In this document: positions 35,984 through 44,530 of the stretch, piece after piece
Position numbering within the stretch: the first letter of the stretch is position 1
How the letters are laid out: each line of letters opens with the position of its first letter
DNA from: GH45 sp046704385
GTDB taxonomy: Bacteria > Bacteroidota > Bacteroidia > Bacteroidales > SZUA-534
Assembly: GCA_046704385.1 (NCBI GenBank)
Contig: JBJKSB010000074.1
Location: forward strand, 87,837 to 151,836
Direction: 5' to 3'
DNA: 64,000 nucleotides
Position numbers and translations under genes: made by a program
Notes under the pieces: model-generated
Told to the model about the DNA's origin: nothing
Seen by the model: the letters and a program-made list of their open reading frames with translations, nothing else
Databases searched by the model: none

Positions 35984-36736
35984 ATGATTGAAAGAAAGGA
36001 TTTAAAACTGGCTGTCCTTATTGATGCAGATAATATTCCTTATGCAAATATTAAGGGAATGTTAGACGAAATAACCAAATTTGGAGTGCCTACCATTAAA
36101 AGGATTTACGGAGATTGGACCAGACCAACGGTTTCAGGATGGAAACCAGCTCTACTTGAACATGCCATTACACCCATTCAGCAATACAGTTATACTACCG
36201 GCAAAAATGCAACCGACTCTGCCATGATAATTGATGCAATGGACATCCTCCATAGCGATAAGGTAGATGGTTTTTGTCTGGTTTCTAGCGACAGTGATTT
36301 TACAAGACTGGCAACACGATTAAGAGAATCAGGTATGCTGGTTATTGGTATTGGTGAAAAAAAAACACCCAGCCCATTCATCGTGGCCTGCGATAAATTT
36401 ATTTATATTGAAATTATTGGGGGCAAAGACGATTTGAAGAGTGAAGTTGAAAGTAAAATTAAAGAGGCTACGCTTAATGAATTTGATAAGATTGATGGCA
36501 AATTTATACATTTATTAAAAGTATCTATTGAAGATATTGCAGATGACGATGGCTGGGCCTTTCTTGCAGAATTAGGTGCATTGTTAATTAAAAAGAAACC
36601 TGATTTTGACCCAAGAAATTACGGCTTTTCAAAACTCACACCTCTTATAAAATCTCTTAAAAAGCATTTTATTGTTGATGAACGAGAAGTTGAAAAGTCA
36701 AGGATAAAACATATTTATGTAAAAATTAAGAAATAG
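35984..36736 (+). CDS. NYN-domain RNase-like protein with C-terminal LOTUS (OST-HTH) domain
   Basis: A 250-residue protein. Residues about 8-155 form a NYN/PIN-like nuclease domain with acidic residues in VLIDADNIPY, NATDSAMIIDAMD and SSDSDFTRLATRL, the expected metal-binding Asp set. Residues about 175-250 form an OST-HTH/LOTUS RNA-binding domain (AELGALLIKKKPDFDPRNYG, FSKLTPLIKSL). The pairing suggests an RNA-processing or RNA-decay enzyme, as proposed for this family; no target is evident. It ends 8 nt before the converging agmatinase-family gene. Confidence 0.87.
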   Translation: MIERKDLKLAVLIDADNIPYANIKGMLDEITKFGVPTIKRIYGDWTRPTVSGWKPALLEHAITPIQQYSYTTGKNATDSAMIIDAMDILHSDKVDGFCLVSSDSDFTRLATRLRESGMLVIGIGEKKTPSPFIVACDKFIYIEIIGGKDDLKSEVESKIKEATLNEFDKIDGKFIHLLKVSIEDIADDDGWAFLAELGALLIKKKPDFDPRNYGFSKLTPLIKSLKKHFIVDEREVEKSRIKHIYVKIKK

Positions 36737-36744
36737 ATATAATG

Positions 36745-37782
36745 CTATAATAACCCCTGTGACCTTCCGGTCCAATTGCAAAGATTGTACAAAATTCTTG
36801 CTCCTACATTCCCGTCCCATTCAGACTCAATGCCACCCACTTCACATAAGTCGAATCCAATAATTTTACGCCCGCTTTGCACCAGTTCTTTGATTAAATA
36901 TATTGCTTCAGCAAACTCCAAACCACCCGGAACTGGCGTACCGGTGTTGGGACAAAGGTGTGGGTTCAATCCATCAATATCAAAGCTGACATACACATCT
37001 TCCGGCAATTGATCAATAATTTTGTGACATTGTTCAGCCCAGGTAATTCCATTAAAATTATTTGCTTTCAAAGTGTCATCGTAAAATAATATTACCCCAT
37101 GCTTTTCTGCAAAATTCTGCTCTTCCTCACAAAAATCACGAATACCCACCTGAACCAATTTATTTATATAACCCTGGGTAATTGCATTATTAAAAACAGA
37201 AGCATGCGAATATTTAAATCCTTCATAACTACTACGTAAATCCATATGAGCATCAATATGCAATACCCCAAATTTTTTATATTTTTCGTTTAAGGCTCTG
37301 AGTAAACCCAACGGCGAACTGTGCTCCCCACCCACAAGAACAGGAATTTTATTTTGTTGTGCCACATGATTACAGACAGCATACACCTCGTGATTTAATT
37401 TTTCGCAGGCTGCATTAATTTCATTTACAATAGAAAGCATTTCCGGGTTTTGCTCCGGCAAACCACCCGCTTCAAGAAAATCAATATATTTTTGAGATTT
37501 TGATCTCAATTGTTGATTCAAAGTTTTCCAGCTAAAATCCGGCTGTCTCATGAAAATTCCGAGTTTCCAGGCATCTTTAATCTCAGGCTGAAACATATCG
37601 AGTTGCAATGAGGCTTTTAATATGTTTTCAGGAGCCGTTGCTGTACCATCGGCATAGGAGACTGTAACATCCCAGGGAACACTAATTACAACGATCTTTG
37701 CATCGGCTTCTGTAAAAGGCAATCCCATAAAATTGCCATTATCAAGACCCACACCGTTGGGATTAAAATTTTCAATGCTCAT
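36745..37782 (-). CDS. Agmatinase/arginase-family ureohydrolase
   Basis: A 345-residue enzyme of the ureohydrolase superfamily with the binuclear manganese ligands: GGEHSSPLG near residue 152, HIDAHMDLR near 175 and SFDIDGLNPHLCPNTGTPVP near 266. The GGEHS variant replaces the more common GGDHS but keeps the metal His. Divergent from the carboxyspermidine dehydrogenase gene, it most likely acts as agmatinase, making putrescine (inference). Arginase or formimidoylglutamase activity cannot be excluded by sequence alone. The intergenic space to the polyamine genes is about 130 nt. Confidence 0.87.
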   Translation of the reverse strand: MSIENFNPNGVGLDNGNFMGLPFTEADAKIVVISVPWDVTVSYADGTATAPENILKASLQLDMFQPEIKDAWKLGIFMRQPDFSWKTLNQQLRSKSQKYIDFLEAGGLPEQNPEMLSIVNEINAACEKLNHEVYAVCNHVAQQNKIPVLVGGEHSSPLGLLRALNEKYKKFGVLHIDAHMDLRSSYEGFKYSHASVFNNAITQGYINKLVQVGIRDFCEEEQNFAEKHGVILFYDDTLKANNFNGITWAEQCHKIIDQLPEDVYVSFDIDGLNPHLCPNTGTPVPGGLEFAEAIYLIKELVQSGRKIIGFDLCEVGGIESEWDGNVGARILYNLCNWTGRSQGLL

Positions 37783-37857
37783 AAAATTTTATCTATTTTG
37801 CCACAAATATACGTTAACTCATGTTATAAAAAATCCACACATCAGAACAAAAAAATT

Positions 37858-37865
37858 TATTTTTG
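37858..37865 (+). promoter_or_regulatory. Putative -7 box of the carboxyspermidine dehydrogenase gene
   Basis: TATTTTTG matches TAnnTTTG about 50 nt upstream of ATG 37917. Its last bases contain the TTG at 37863 that would open a longer frame, so the longer frame is rejected. No -33 TTG is visible at the right spacing. Confidence 0.45.
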
Positions 37866-37916
37866 TATTTTAAAGTGCAGTTTCCAAAACTACTATTAAT
37901 TCATAAAATAATAGAA

Positions 37917-39110
37917 ATGTCAAAAGTTTTAATCATTGGTGCGGGAGGTGTAAGCAGCGTTGTAGTACAAAAATGCGCGCAGGTTCCCGAAGTTTTTAGC
38001 GAAATTATGCTGGCCAGCCGGACAAAATCGAAATGTGATGCCATTGCTGCCAGGGTAAAAAACATGAAAATTGAAACAGCTCAGGTTGATGCCGATAATG
38101 TTCCTGAACTCGTTGCTCTTATAAATAAATTTAAACCCGACCTGGTAATCAATGTTGCCCTGCCCTACCAAGACCTGACCATTATGGATGCTTGTCTTGA
38201 AACCGGAGTTAGTTATCTCGATACGGCTAATTATGAACCTAAAGATGAGGCTAAATTTGAATACAGCTGGCAATGGGCATATAAAGATAAATTTAAAGAA
38301 AAAGGTCTTACAGCTATCCTGGGTTGTGGCTTTGATCCTGGTGTTACCAGCATTTATACTGCACATGCAGCCAAACATCAATTTGATGAAATACATTACC
38401 TTGATATTGTGGATTGCAACGCCGGCGATCATGGTAAACCCTTTGCCACCAATTTCAATCCTGAAATTAATATCCGTGAGGTAACTCAAAAAGGTCGCTA
38501 CTGGGAAAATGGAAAATGGGTTGAAACAGAGCCTCATGAGATTAAGGAAGCATTAAATTATCCCAACATTGGCGCTCGTAATTCTTACGTAATTTACCAT
38601 GAAGAGCTGGAGTCACTGGTTAAAAATTTTCCAACGCTAAAACGCGCCCGGTTTTGGATGACTTTTGGTGATGAATACCTGACCCATCTTCGGGTTATCC
38701 AGAATATTGGTATGGCCAGTATCGAACCTATTATGTATAAAGGCGTTGAAATTGTTCCGCTACAATTCTTAAAAGAAACCTTACCCAATCCGGGAGATTT
38801 AGGTGAAAATTATATCGGCGAAACCTCTATTGGCTGCCGGATAAAAGGAATTAAAGATGGAAAAGAAAAGAGCTACTACATATGGAATAACTGCAAACAC
38901 CAGGATGCTTTTGACGAAACCGGAGCACAGGGAGTTTCCTATACTACGGGCGTTCCTGCTATGTTGGGGGCAATGATGTTCCTTACCGGAAAATGGAAAA
39001 AGCCCGGCGTTTTCAACGTGGAAGAATTTGATCCCGATCCGTTTATGGATTTGATTGGCAAATATGGCCTGCCCTGGGAAGAAGAGGTTAACGGTAATCT
39101 TGAAGTATAA
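37917..39110 (+). CDS. Carboxy(nor)spermidine dehydrogenase/synthase (saccharopine dehydrogenase superfamily)
   Basis: A 397-residue NADPH-dependent enzyme that joins aspartate semialdehyde to putrescine (or diaminopropane) to give carboxyspermidine (or carboxynorspermidine). The start ATG 37917 gives MSKVLIIGAGGVSSVVVQKC with the Rossmann loop at once. Family segments: LINKFKPDLVINVALPYQDL, CLETGVSYLDTANYE, ILGCGFDPGVTSIYTAHA, DCNAGDHGKPFATNFNPEIN and TGVPAMLGAMMFLTGKW. The next gene encodes the matching decarboxylase, and an agmatinase-family gene lies divergent upstream, so all three fit one polyamine pathway. Confidence 0.92.
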   Translation: MSKVLIIGAGGVSSVVVQKCAQVPEVFSEIMLASRTKSKCDAIAARVKNMKIETAQVDADNVPELVALINKFKPDLVINVALPYQDLTIMDACLETGVSYLDTANYEPKDEAKFEYSWQWAYKDKFKEKGLTAILGCGFDPGVTSIYTAHAAKHQFDEIHYLDIVDCNAGDHGKPFATNFNPEINIREVTQKGRYWENGKWVETEPHEIKEALNYPNIGARNSYVIYHEELESLVKNFPTLKRARFWMTFGDEYLTHLRVIQNIGMASIEPIMYKGVEIVPLQFLKETLPNPGDLGENYIGETSIGCRIKGIKDGKEKSYYIWNNCKHQDAFDETGAQGVSYTTGVPAMLGAMMFLTGKWKKPGVFNVEEFDPDPFMDLIGKYGLPWEEEVNGNLEV

Positions 39111-39162
39111 ATCAGTCAGCAATTTGCAATAAAAAGTGAACGGTGAACGATAATCAGTAATT

Positions 39163-39280
39163 GGTTACTTCGATTCCGCTCAGCAACCTTACACAGAACA
39201 ATAATAATTAACCTTTTATTTAGAAGTTCACCGGCGGATCCTTGAGCGAACCGGGTCATTGAGCCGAGTCGAAATGACCC
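39163..39280. repeat. Inverted pair of 26-bp hairpin (REP-like) elements
   Basis: Two related 26-bp palindromic elements lie in opposite orientation at 39163-39188 (minus) and 39255-39280 (plus). Both share a core TGAGCNGARTCGAA flanked by complementary arms. In the second the arms are GGTCATT/AATGACC, a perfect 7-bp stem. In the first they are GGTT/AACC plus an inner CT/AG. Position 4 is T-A in one and C-G in the other, so the change is compensatory. They occupy most of the gap between the two polyamine genes. The stretch after them (39303-39335) is an ACTGA-phrase repeat (ACTGAGTACTGAGAACTGAA). Confidence 0.7.
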
Positions 39281-39344
39281 AAACAGTGGTTCACTCTAAG
39301 AACTGCCTACTGAGTACTGAGAACTGAAGACTAAATTAAATAGT

Positions 39345-40481
39345 ATGGATTACAGCAAAATTAAAACTCCGGCATTTGTACTCAATGAAAAGCTTTTCCG
39401 GAAGAACCTGGAATTAATTAAGCATGTACAACACGAATCTGGAATTGAAATTATCCTGGCTTTTAAGGGTTTTGCTATGTGGAGCGCTTTCCCGATTGTC
39501 CGTGAGTACATTTCGGGGGCAACTGCCAGCAGTTTAAATGAAGCCCGGCTTTGCTTTGAAGAAATGCATACCCGGGCTCACGTTTATGCCCCGGCATATA
39601 CGGAATACGAATTTGACGAATTGCTATATTATACCAGTCATATTGTCTTTAATTCCATTTCGCAGTACTATAAATTCTATCAAAAAACCAAGAAGGTCAG
39701 CCATAAGGTATCCTGTGGAATAAGGGTAAATCCGGAATACAGCGATGTAGAAACCGATTTATACAATCCAAGCTCACCAAACTCAAGACTGGGAGTTTTA
39801 AACGAACAATTCCCCGATGAATTACCTGAAGGGATTGAAGGGCTCCATTTTCATGTTTTGTGCGAATCATCATCATACAGCCTCGAGAAAACACTTCAGG
39901 CATTTGAAAAACGTTTTGGCAGCTATATTCCTCAGTTAAAATGGATTAATATGGGAGGCGGACACTTAATGACGCGGAATGGTTACGACACTGAACATTT
40001 AATTAAAATACTAAAAGCTTTTAAGAAGAAACATAACATCCATATTATTCTGGAACCGGGCAGTGCTTTTGCCTGGGATACCGGTGTTCTGGTAGCTCAT
40101 GTTCTTGATGTAATACAAAGCCGCGATGTTAAAACTGCAATTCTGGATGTATCATTTACAGCGCATATGCCCGATACGCTTGAAATGCCTTATCGCCCAA
40201 GAATTGTTGGAGCCTGTGAACCAACTGTGAACAGCAAACACCTGTACCGTTTAGGTGGGGTGAGCTGTCTGGCGGGTGATTTCATGGAAGTTTATGATTT
40301 TGGTAAAGAATTAAAGATTGGTGATACCGTTATTTTTAAAGACATGATTCACTACACCATGGTTAAAACCACCATGTTTAATGGGGTCAATCACCCTGAT
40401 ATTGCCATTTTTTCTCAAGATAATGAGTTGAAGATTGTACGAAAATTCGGTTACGAAGACTTTAAAGTGAGGTTATCCTGA
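39345..40481 (+). CDS. nspC: Carboxynorspermidine/carboxyspermidine decarboxylase
   Basis: PLP-dependent fold-III decarboxylase of 378 residues that removes the carboxyl group from carboxy(nor)spermidine to give (nor)spermidine. The PLP lysine is in ILAFKGFAMWSAFP near residue 41. RVNPEYSDVETDLYNPSSPNS is the family signature (shown up to its conserved Asn-Pro). HFHVLCESSSYSLE, MGGGHLMTRNGYD, ILEPGSAFAWDTG and VGACEPTVNSKHLYRLGGVSCLAGD (in part) hold the PLP phosphate and active-site residues. ATG 39345 is the only sensible start. It follows the dehydrogenase gene, separated by repeats. Confidence 0.94.
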   Translation: MDYSKIKTPAFVLNEKLFRKNLELIKHVQHESGIEIILAFKGFAMWSAFPIVREYISGATASSLNEARLCFEEMHTRAHVYAPAYTEYEFDELLYYTSHIVFNSISQYYKFYQKTKKVSHKVSCGIRVNPEYSDVETDLYNPSSPNSRLGVLNEQFPDELPEGIEGLHFHVLCESSSYSLEKTLQAFEKRFGSYIPQLKWINMGGGHLMTRNGYDTEHLIKILKAFKKKHNIHIILEPGSAFAWDTGVLVAHVLDVIQSRDVKTAILDVSFTAHMPDTLEMPYRPRIVGACEPTVNSKHLYRLGGVSCLAGDFMEVYDFGKELKIGDTVIFKDMIHYTMVKTTMFNGVNHPDIAIFSQDNELKIVRKFGYEDFKVRLS

Positions 40482-40492
40482 TAAAGCTGATT

Positions 40493-41008
40493 CTAAATAA
40501 ATTCTTTTCTCCAAACTCCTCTGAGCAATCCATCTTTTGGAGTAAACTCCACAATTTTTTTACAACCCAGTTTTTCATGGAGTGCAACTGACTTTTCATT
40601 AAAAGGTTCAAGCACAATGGCATTTATAATGGGTCGAAAATCTGCTAAATCTATCATAACTTTTATAAGGTTTAACGCAGCATTGGACCCATTTAGGGAA
40701 GCCATTTGTTTGCCAATTATGTATGTGCCTTTTTGATAATCCTTTAAAACATCCTTAATACTATCTTCAATTTTATCGTTGGTTGAAAGGTAAGAAACTG
40801 AAAAACCAACTACTTCATCTGCTTTTTCAGCTACAAAACAAAAATCGGCATATTTTAGGAAATGAATGTAATCCTTTTTACTAAAATCTGATACCAAAAA
40901 TCCATCCTTTAAGGAATCTTTATTTAATCTTTTTAGTGATTTGGCAGAAGCAATTCTTAGAATATCCTCCACATCATTTATCGTTGCTTTTCGAACTTTT
41001 ATATTCAC
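40493..41008 (-). CDS. GNAT-family N-acetyltransferase
   Basis: A 171-residue protein with the GNAT start (IKVRKATINDVEDILRIAS), the central strand FCFVAEKADEVVGFSVSYLS and the C-terminal LEPFNEKSVALHEKLGCKKI, typical of the motif B region of acyl-CoA-dependent acetyltransferases. The acetyl-CoA pyrophosphate loop (Q/RxxGxG/A) is poorly conserved: the corresponding region reads GKQMASLNGSNAAL. The substrate is unknown. It stops 12 nt from the converging nspC. Confidence 0.72.
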   Translation of the reverse strand: MNIKVRKATINDVEDILRIASAKSLKRLNKDSLKDGFLVSDFSKKDYIHFLKYADFCFVAEKADEVVGFSVSYLSTNDKIEDSIKDVLKDYQKGTYIIGKQMASLNGSNAALNLIKVMIDLADFRPIINAIVLEPFNEKSVALHEKLGCKKIVEFTPKDGLLRGVWRKEFI

Positions 41009-41041
41009 ATTTGTTTGAAATAATGAATAATCCGGAATATT

Positions 41042-41073
41042 AAAAAAGGGGCTTTTAATACAACCCCTTTTTT
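41042..41073 (-). terminator. Rho-independent terminator after the DUF1015 gene
   Basis: AAAAAAGGGG (41042-41051) pairs with CCCCTTTTTT (41064-41073). It lies just beyond the DUF1015 stop codon on the minus strand and separates it from the GNAT gene. Confidence 0.85.
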
Positions 41074-41086
41074 AATAATATTTTAT

Positions 41087-42334
41087 TTACAATTCATGTA
41101 TGACTAAGCCTGAACGTAATTTAGGTTCAAACCAGGTGGTTTTAGGTGGCATAATATTCCCGCTATCGGCAATATCAATTAATTGTTGCATACTCACTGC
41201 GTAAAGGGCAAAAGCAACTTTCATTTCACCACTATCCACACGTTTTTTAAGTTCTCCTAATCCCCGTATACCTCCAACAAACTCAACGCGTGTTGTGGTG
41301 CGCAAATCTTTGACATCCAAAATATTATCCAAAACCAGGTTTGAAAGAATTGTTACGTCTAAAACCCCGATAGGATCAGCATCATTATAGGTACCTGACT
41401 TTGCATTAAGCCTGTACCAGTTACCGCTCATGTACATACTGAATTCATGCAATTTCGCCGGTGAATAAATATCTGAACCCATTTTTTCCACCTCAAAAAC
41501 CTCATTCAGTATTGATAAAAAATCTGTTTCAGACAAACCGTTTAAATCCTTTACAACCCTGTTATAGTCAATGATTTTCAACTGGTTATCAGGAAAATGC
41601 ACAGCCATAAAATAGTTATATTCTTCATTACCGGTATGATTAGCATTTTGAGCTTTCTTCTCTAATCCGATCCTGGCAGCAGCTGCTGTACGGTGATGGC
41701 CGTCAGCAACATAAGTAAATGGAACCTTAGATGCAAATAACTCTTCAAGTTTTGTATTTGTATCAGAATCATTTACCGGCCATAAGTGGTGTCCAAAACC
41801 ATCTTCAGCAACAAAATCATATTCAGGCTTTTCATTCTTCACAATATTTTCAACAATGGCATCAATTTCAGGTACGGCTTTGTATGAAAAAAACACCGGT
41901 TCAATATTGGCATTTAAATAGCGGGTTAAAACCATGCGATCGTCTTCCTTATCGGGACGAGTAAGTTCATGCTTTTTTATAACACCCTGATGGTAATCCT
42001 CACAGGCAGCAGCACCAACAATTCCATATTGTGTGCGACCATCCATGGTTTGAGCATAAATATAATATTTAGCTTCACTATCTGCATTTAACCAACCCTT
42101 GGTTTTAAACTGATTATAATTCTCCACAGCCTTATTATACACGGTTTCCGAATGAACGTCAATTCCAGCAGGACAATCAATCTCAGCTTTTGTAATATGT
42201 AATAACGATTCCGGTTTTTCTTTAGCTAATGCAGCAGCCTCATCAGAATTCATCACATCGTAAGGTAAACAAGCCAATGTACTTGCAATTTCTTTTGGGG
42301 GACGCAGCCCTTTAAACGGTTTTATTATTGCCAT
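41087..42334 (-). CDS. DUF1015 family protein
   Basis: A 415-residue protein of the DUF1015 family. Recognisable segments: IIKPFKGLRPPKEIASTLAC at the start, YDVMNSDEAAALAKEKPESL, KHELTRPDKEDDRMVLTRYL, the invariant YVADGHHRTAAAARIG and a C-terminal TTWFEPKLRSGLVIHEL. The DGHHR motif suggests a catalytic or metal/phosphate site, and a Glu-tRNA-like or serine-kinase-type fold has been suggested for relatives (recalled, not certain). It lies downstream of serC-serA on the same strand, an arrangement repeated in many Bacteroidota. A link to serine metabolism, possibly serine phosphorylation, is therefore plausible but unproven here. Confidence 0.87.
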   Translation of the reverse strand: MAIIKPFKGLRPPKEIASTLACLPYDVMNSDEAAALAKEKPESLLHITKAEIDCPAGIDVHSETVYNKAVENYNQFKTKGWLNADSEAKYYIYAQTMDGRTQYGIVGAAACEDYHQGVIKKHELTRPDKEDDRMVLTRYLNANIEPVFFSYKAVPEIDAIVENIVKNEKPEYDFVAEDGFGHHLWPVNDSDTNTKLEELFASKVPFTYVADGHHRTAAAARIGLEKKAQNANHTGNEEYNYFMAVHFPDNQLKIIDYNRVVKDLNGLSETDFLSILNEVFEVEKMGSDIYSPAKLHEFSMYMSGNWYRLNAKSGTYNDADPIGVLDVTILSNLVLDNILDVKDLRTTTRVEFVGGIRGLGELKKRVDSGEMKVAFALYAVSMQQLIDIADSGNIMPPKTTWFEPKLRSGLVIHEL

Positions 42335-42433
42335 AATTTTTAGTTATTGTGTTTATAGAGTTTACAATAAATTCGGATCAATATTATAACAAATAATCTT
42401 TAAAATATAATATCCGGTTATATAACATTAACC

Positions 42434-42480
42434 AAAAAAACGGAGTAAAATATAACGTTATCTGTCATATTATTACTCCG
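42434..42480 (-). terminator. Rho-independent terminator after serA
   Basis: CGGAGTAA (42441-42448) pairs with TTACTCCG (42473-42480). On the minus strand it is followed by seven Ts (complement of 42434-42440). It lies between serA and DUF1015, so the latter is probably expressed by read-through or its own promoter. Confidence 0.8.
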
Positions 42481-42509
42481 CTATCATAAATTAAATCTAA
42501 ACAGCTATT

Positions 42510-43430
42510 TTAATTTACTTTAAACGTTTCGTTGCCGTTCTCAAAATAGTCAATAATTTGATCTATAGCAGCTATACCGGCATTAACATTGGCTTCTTCA
42601 GTCTGAGCACCCATTTTTTTGGGTGTAAAGAAAAAGCGACCTGCAAATTTAGCAGTAAAATCGGCTGCATTATCAGGGGCAATATCCGAAATGTATTTAA
42701 AATCAGCACGGTCTTCCATAAGCTTTACAATTCCGTCCTCATCAATAACTTCTTTACGTGCAGTATTTACAAGCACAGCGCCCTGAGGCATTTTATTCAG
42801 TAAATCGTAATTGATTGATTTTTTGGTTTTATCGTTTGCTGGTATATGCAATGAAACATACTGGCAGGTAGCGTATAATTCTTCAACTGAATCCACTGGC
42901 GTAACACCATCTGCCTGAATCTTATCTTTAGCTACAAAAGGATCGAATGCATAAATTGACATACCAAAACCTTTGGCCACCTCAGCTACATAACGACCCA
43001 CATTACCATAAGCATGAATACCAAGCTTTTTACCTCTTAGTTCAGTACCTGCTTTTCCATCGTAGCTATTACGGGCTAAAAACACCATCATACCCAGCGC
43101 CAATTCGGCTACAGCATTTGAATTCTGTCCGGGAGTATTCATAGCTACCACATTATTTGCAGTAGCAGTAGCTAAATCAATGTTATCGTAACCGGCACCG
43201 GCACGAACAATAATTTTCAGATTTTTGGCAGCTTCAATAACTTCTTTTGTCGCCTTATCACTACGGATAATCATAGCATCGCAATTACTTACGGCTCCAA
43301 CTAAATCGTCCTGTGTAGCATATTTTTCGAAAAGCTCAACCTTATACCCCTTACTTTCAGCAATTGCTTTCATTTGGGTAACAGCAACTGGAGCAAAAGG
43401 CTTATCGGTGGCAATTAATATTGTTTTCAT
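42510..43430 (-). CDS. serA: D-3-phosphoglycerate dehydrogenase, short form, Lys in place of the usual catalytic His motif
   Basis: First step of serine biosynthesis: oxidises 3-phosphoglycerate to 3-phosphohydroxypyruvate with NAD. At 306 residues it is the short form without the C-terminal ACT domain. Substrate-side motif VRAGAGYDNIDLATA, NAD loop GIHAYGNVGRYVAEVA followed by the Asp at AFDPF, and LVNTARKEVIDEDG with the catalytic Arg. The usual TPHxGAxT motif with the acid/base His reads TPKKMGAQTEEAN, with K271/K272 where His is expected. The gene starts 23 nt after serC ends, so the two are one operon. Confidence 0.92.
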   Translation of the reverse strand: MKTILIATDKPFAPVAVTQMKAIAESKGYKVELFEKYATQDDLVGAVSNCDAMIIRSDKATKEVIEAAKNLKIIVRAGAGYDNIDLATATANNVVAMNTPGQNSNAVAELALGMMVFLARNSYDGKAGTELRGKKLGIHAYGNVGRYVAEVAKGFGMSIYAFDPFVAKDKIQADGVTPVDSVEELYATCQYVSLHIPANDKTKKSINYDLLNKMPQGAVLVNTARKEVIDEDGIVKLMEDRADFKYISDIAPDNAADFTAKFAGRFFFTPKKMGAQTEEANVNAGIAAIDQIIDYFENGNETFKVN

Positions 43431-43453
43431 TCTATAATATTTTTCTTAATTAG

Positions 43454-44530
43454 TTATTTAACCTCATTCTCAAAATCCTGCATGCATTTCACCAATGCTT
43501 TAACATCGTCAACAGTACAAGCATTATAAGTTGAAGCGCGGAAACCACCCACTGAACGGTGTCCTTTAATACCCACAATGTCATAATTTTTGGCAAAGTC
43601 CATGAATTTATCCTGAAGATCTTCTTTACCTTCAGCCCATACAAACGGAATGTTCATTCTTGAGCGCGAACCTTCTTCAACCGGAGCTTTAAATAATGAA
43701 TTTCTGTCAATCTCACTATATAGTAAATCAGCCCTTTCAATGGCAAGCTCTTGCATAGCTTTTACTCCGCCAACCGATTTAACCCATTTCAAAGTTTCTT
43801 TGATAGCAAAAATATTCACGCAAGGAGGTGTATTGTACATCGATCCATTCTCAGCATGAATATTATAACGAAACATACTAGGGATAATTCTTCCTTCAAC
43901 ACTTTTATTCACCATATCGTCGCGGATTATCACAAAAGCGACACCGGCAGGACCCATATTTTTTTGTGCGCCCCCATATATCATTGCATATTTTGAAACA
44001 TCAACCGGGCGGCTCAAAATATCTGATGACATATCAGCAATCAAAGGAACAGGAGAATTCAAATCCTCAAGAATTTCAGTTCCACGAATAGTATTATTGG
44101 TAGTAATGTGCACATAATCAACATCCGAAGGAATTGAAAAGCCTTTTGGATAGTAAGTATGGTTTTTATCTTCCGACGAAGCTATAACCTGAACTTCTCC
44201 AAATAACTTTGCTTCCTTAATAGCTTTACTCGACCATGCCCCTGTATTTACATATGCAGCTTTGGTTTTTAAAAAGTTCATTGGAATCATAGCAAATTGT
44301 GTACTTGCTCCTCCACCCAAAAACAACACATGATAGTTATCAGGAATGTTCAGTACTTCCTTAAATAAAGCTACAGCTTCATCCATAACTGCCTGGAAAT
44401 CTTTCGATCGGTGTGAAACTTCTAAAATAGATTGGCCACTATTATTAAGTTCCATCACAGCTTTTGCTGTATTTTCCAAACAGGGATCTGATAACTTACA
44501 AGGTCCGGCATTAAAAATGTGCTTTCTCAT
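43454..44530 (-). CDS. serC: Phosphoserine aminotransferase
   Basis: PLP enzyme of 358 residues converting 3-phosphohydroxypyruvate and glutamate to phosphoserine and 2-oxoglutarate. Motifs: HIFNAGPCKLS at the start, ILEVSHRSKDFQAVMDEA, VLFLGGGASTQFAMIPMNFL, ADMSSDILSRPVDVSKYAMI, and the PLP-lysine segment YGGAQKNMGPAGVAFVIIR. The C-terminal GIKGHRSVGGFRASTYNA holds the phosphate-binding His-Arg. First gene of the serC-serA operon. Confidence 0.97.
   Translation of the reverse strand: MRKHIFNAGPCKLSDPCLENTAKAVMELNNSGQSILEVSHRSKDFQAVMDEAVALFKEVLNIPDNYHVLFLGGGASTQFAMIPMNFLKTKAAYVNTGAWSSKAIKEAKLFGEVQVIASSEDKNHTYYPKGFSIPSDVDYVHITTNNTIRGTEILEDLNSPVPLIADMSSDILSRPVDVSKYAMIYGGAQKNMGPAGVAFVIIRDDMVNKSVEGRIIPSMFRYNIHAENGSMYNTPPCVNIFAIKETLKWVKSVGGVKAMQELAIERADLLYSEIDRNSLFKAPVEEGSRSRMNIPFVWAEGKEDLQDKFMDFAKNYDIVGIKGHRSVGGFRASTYNACTVDDVKALVKCMQDFENEVK

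Noticed and set aside
37929..38537. Minus-strand ORF of 202 codons
   Set aside because: Entirely antisense to carboxyspermidine dehydrogenase, which has full family motifs.
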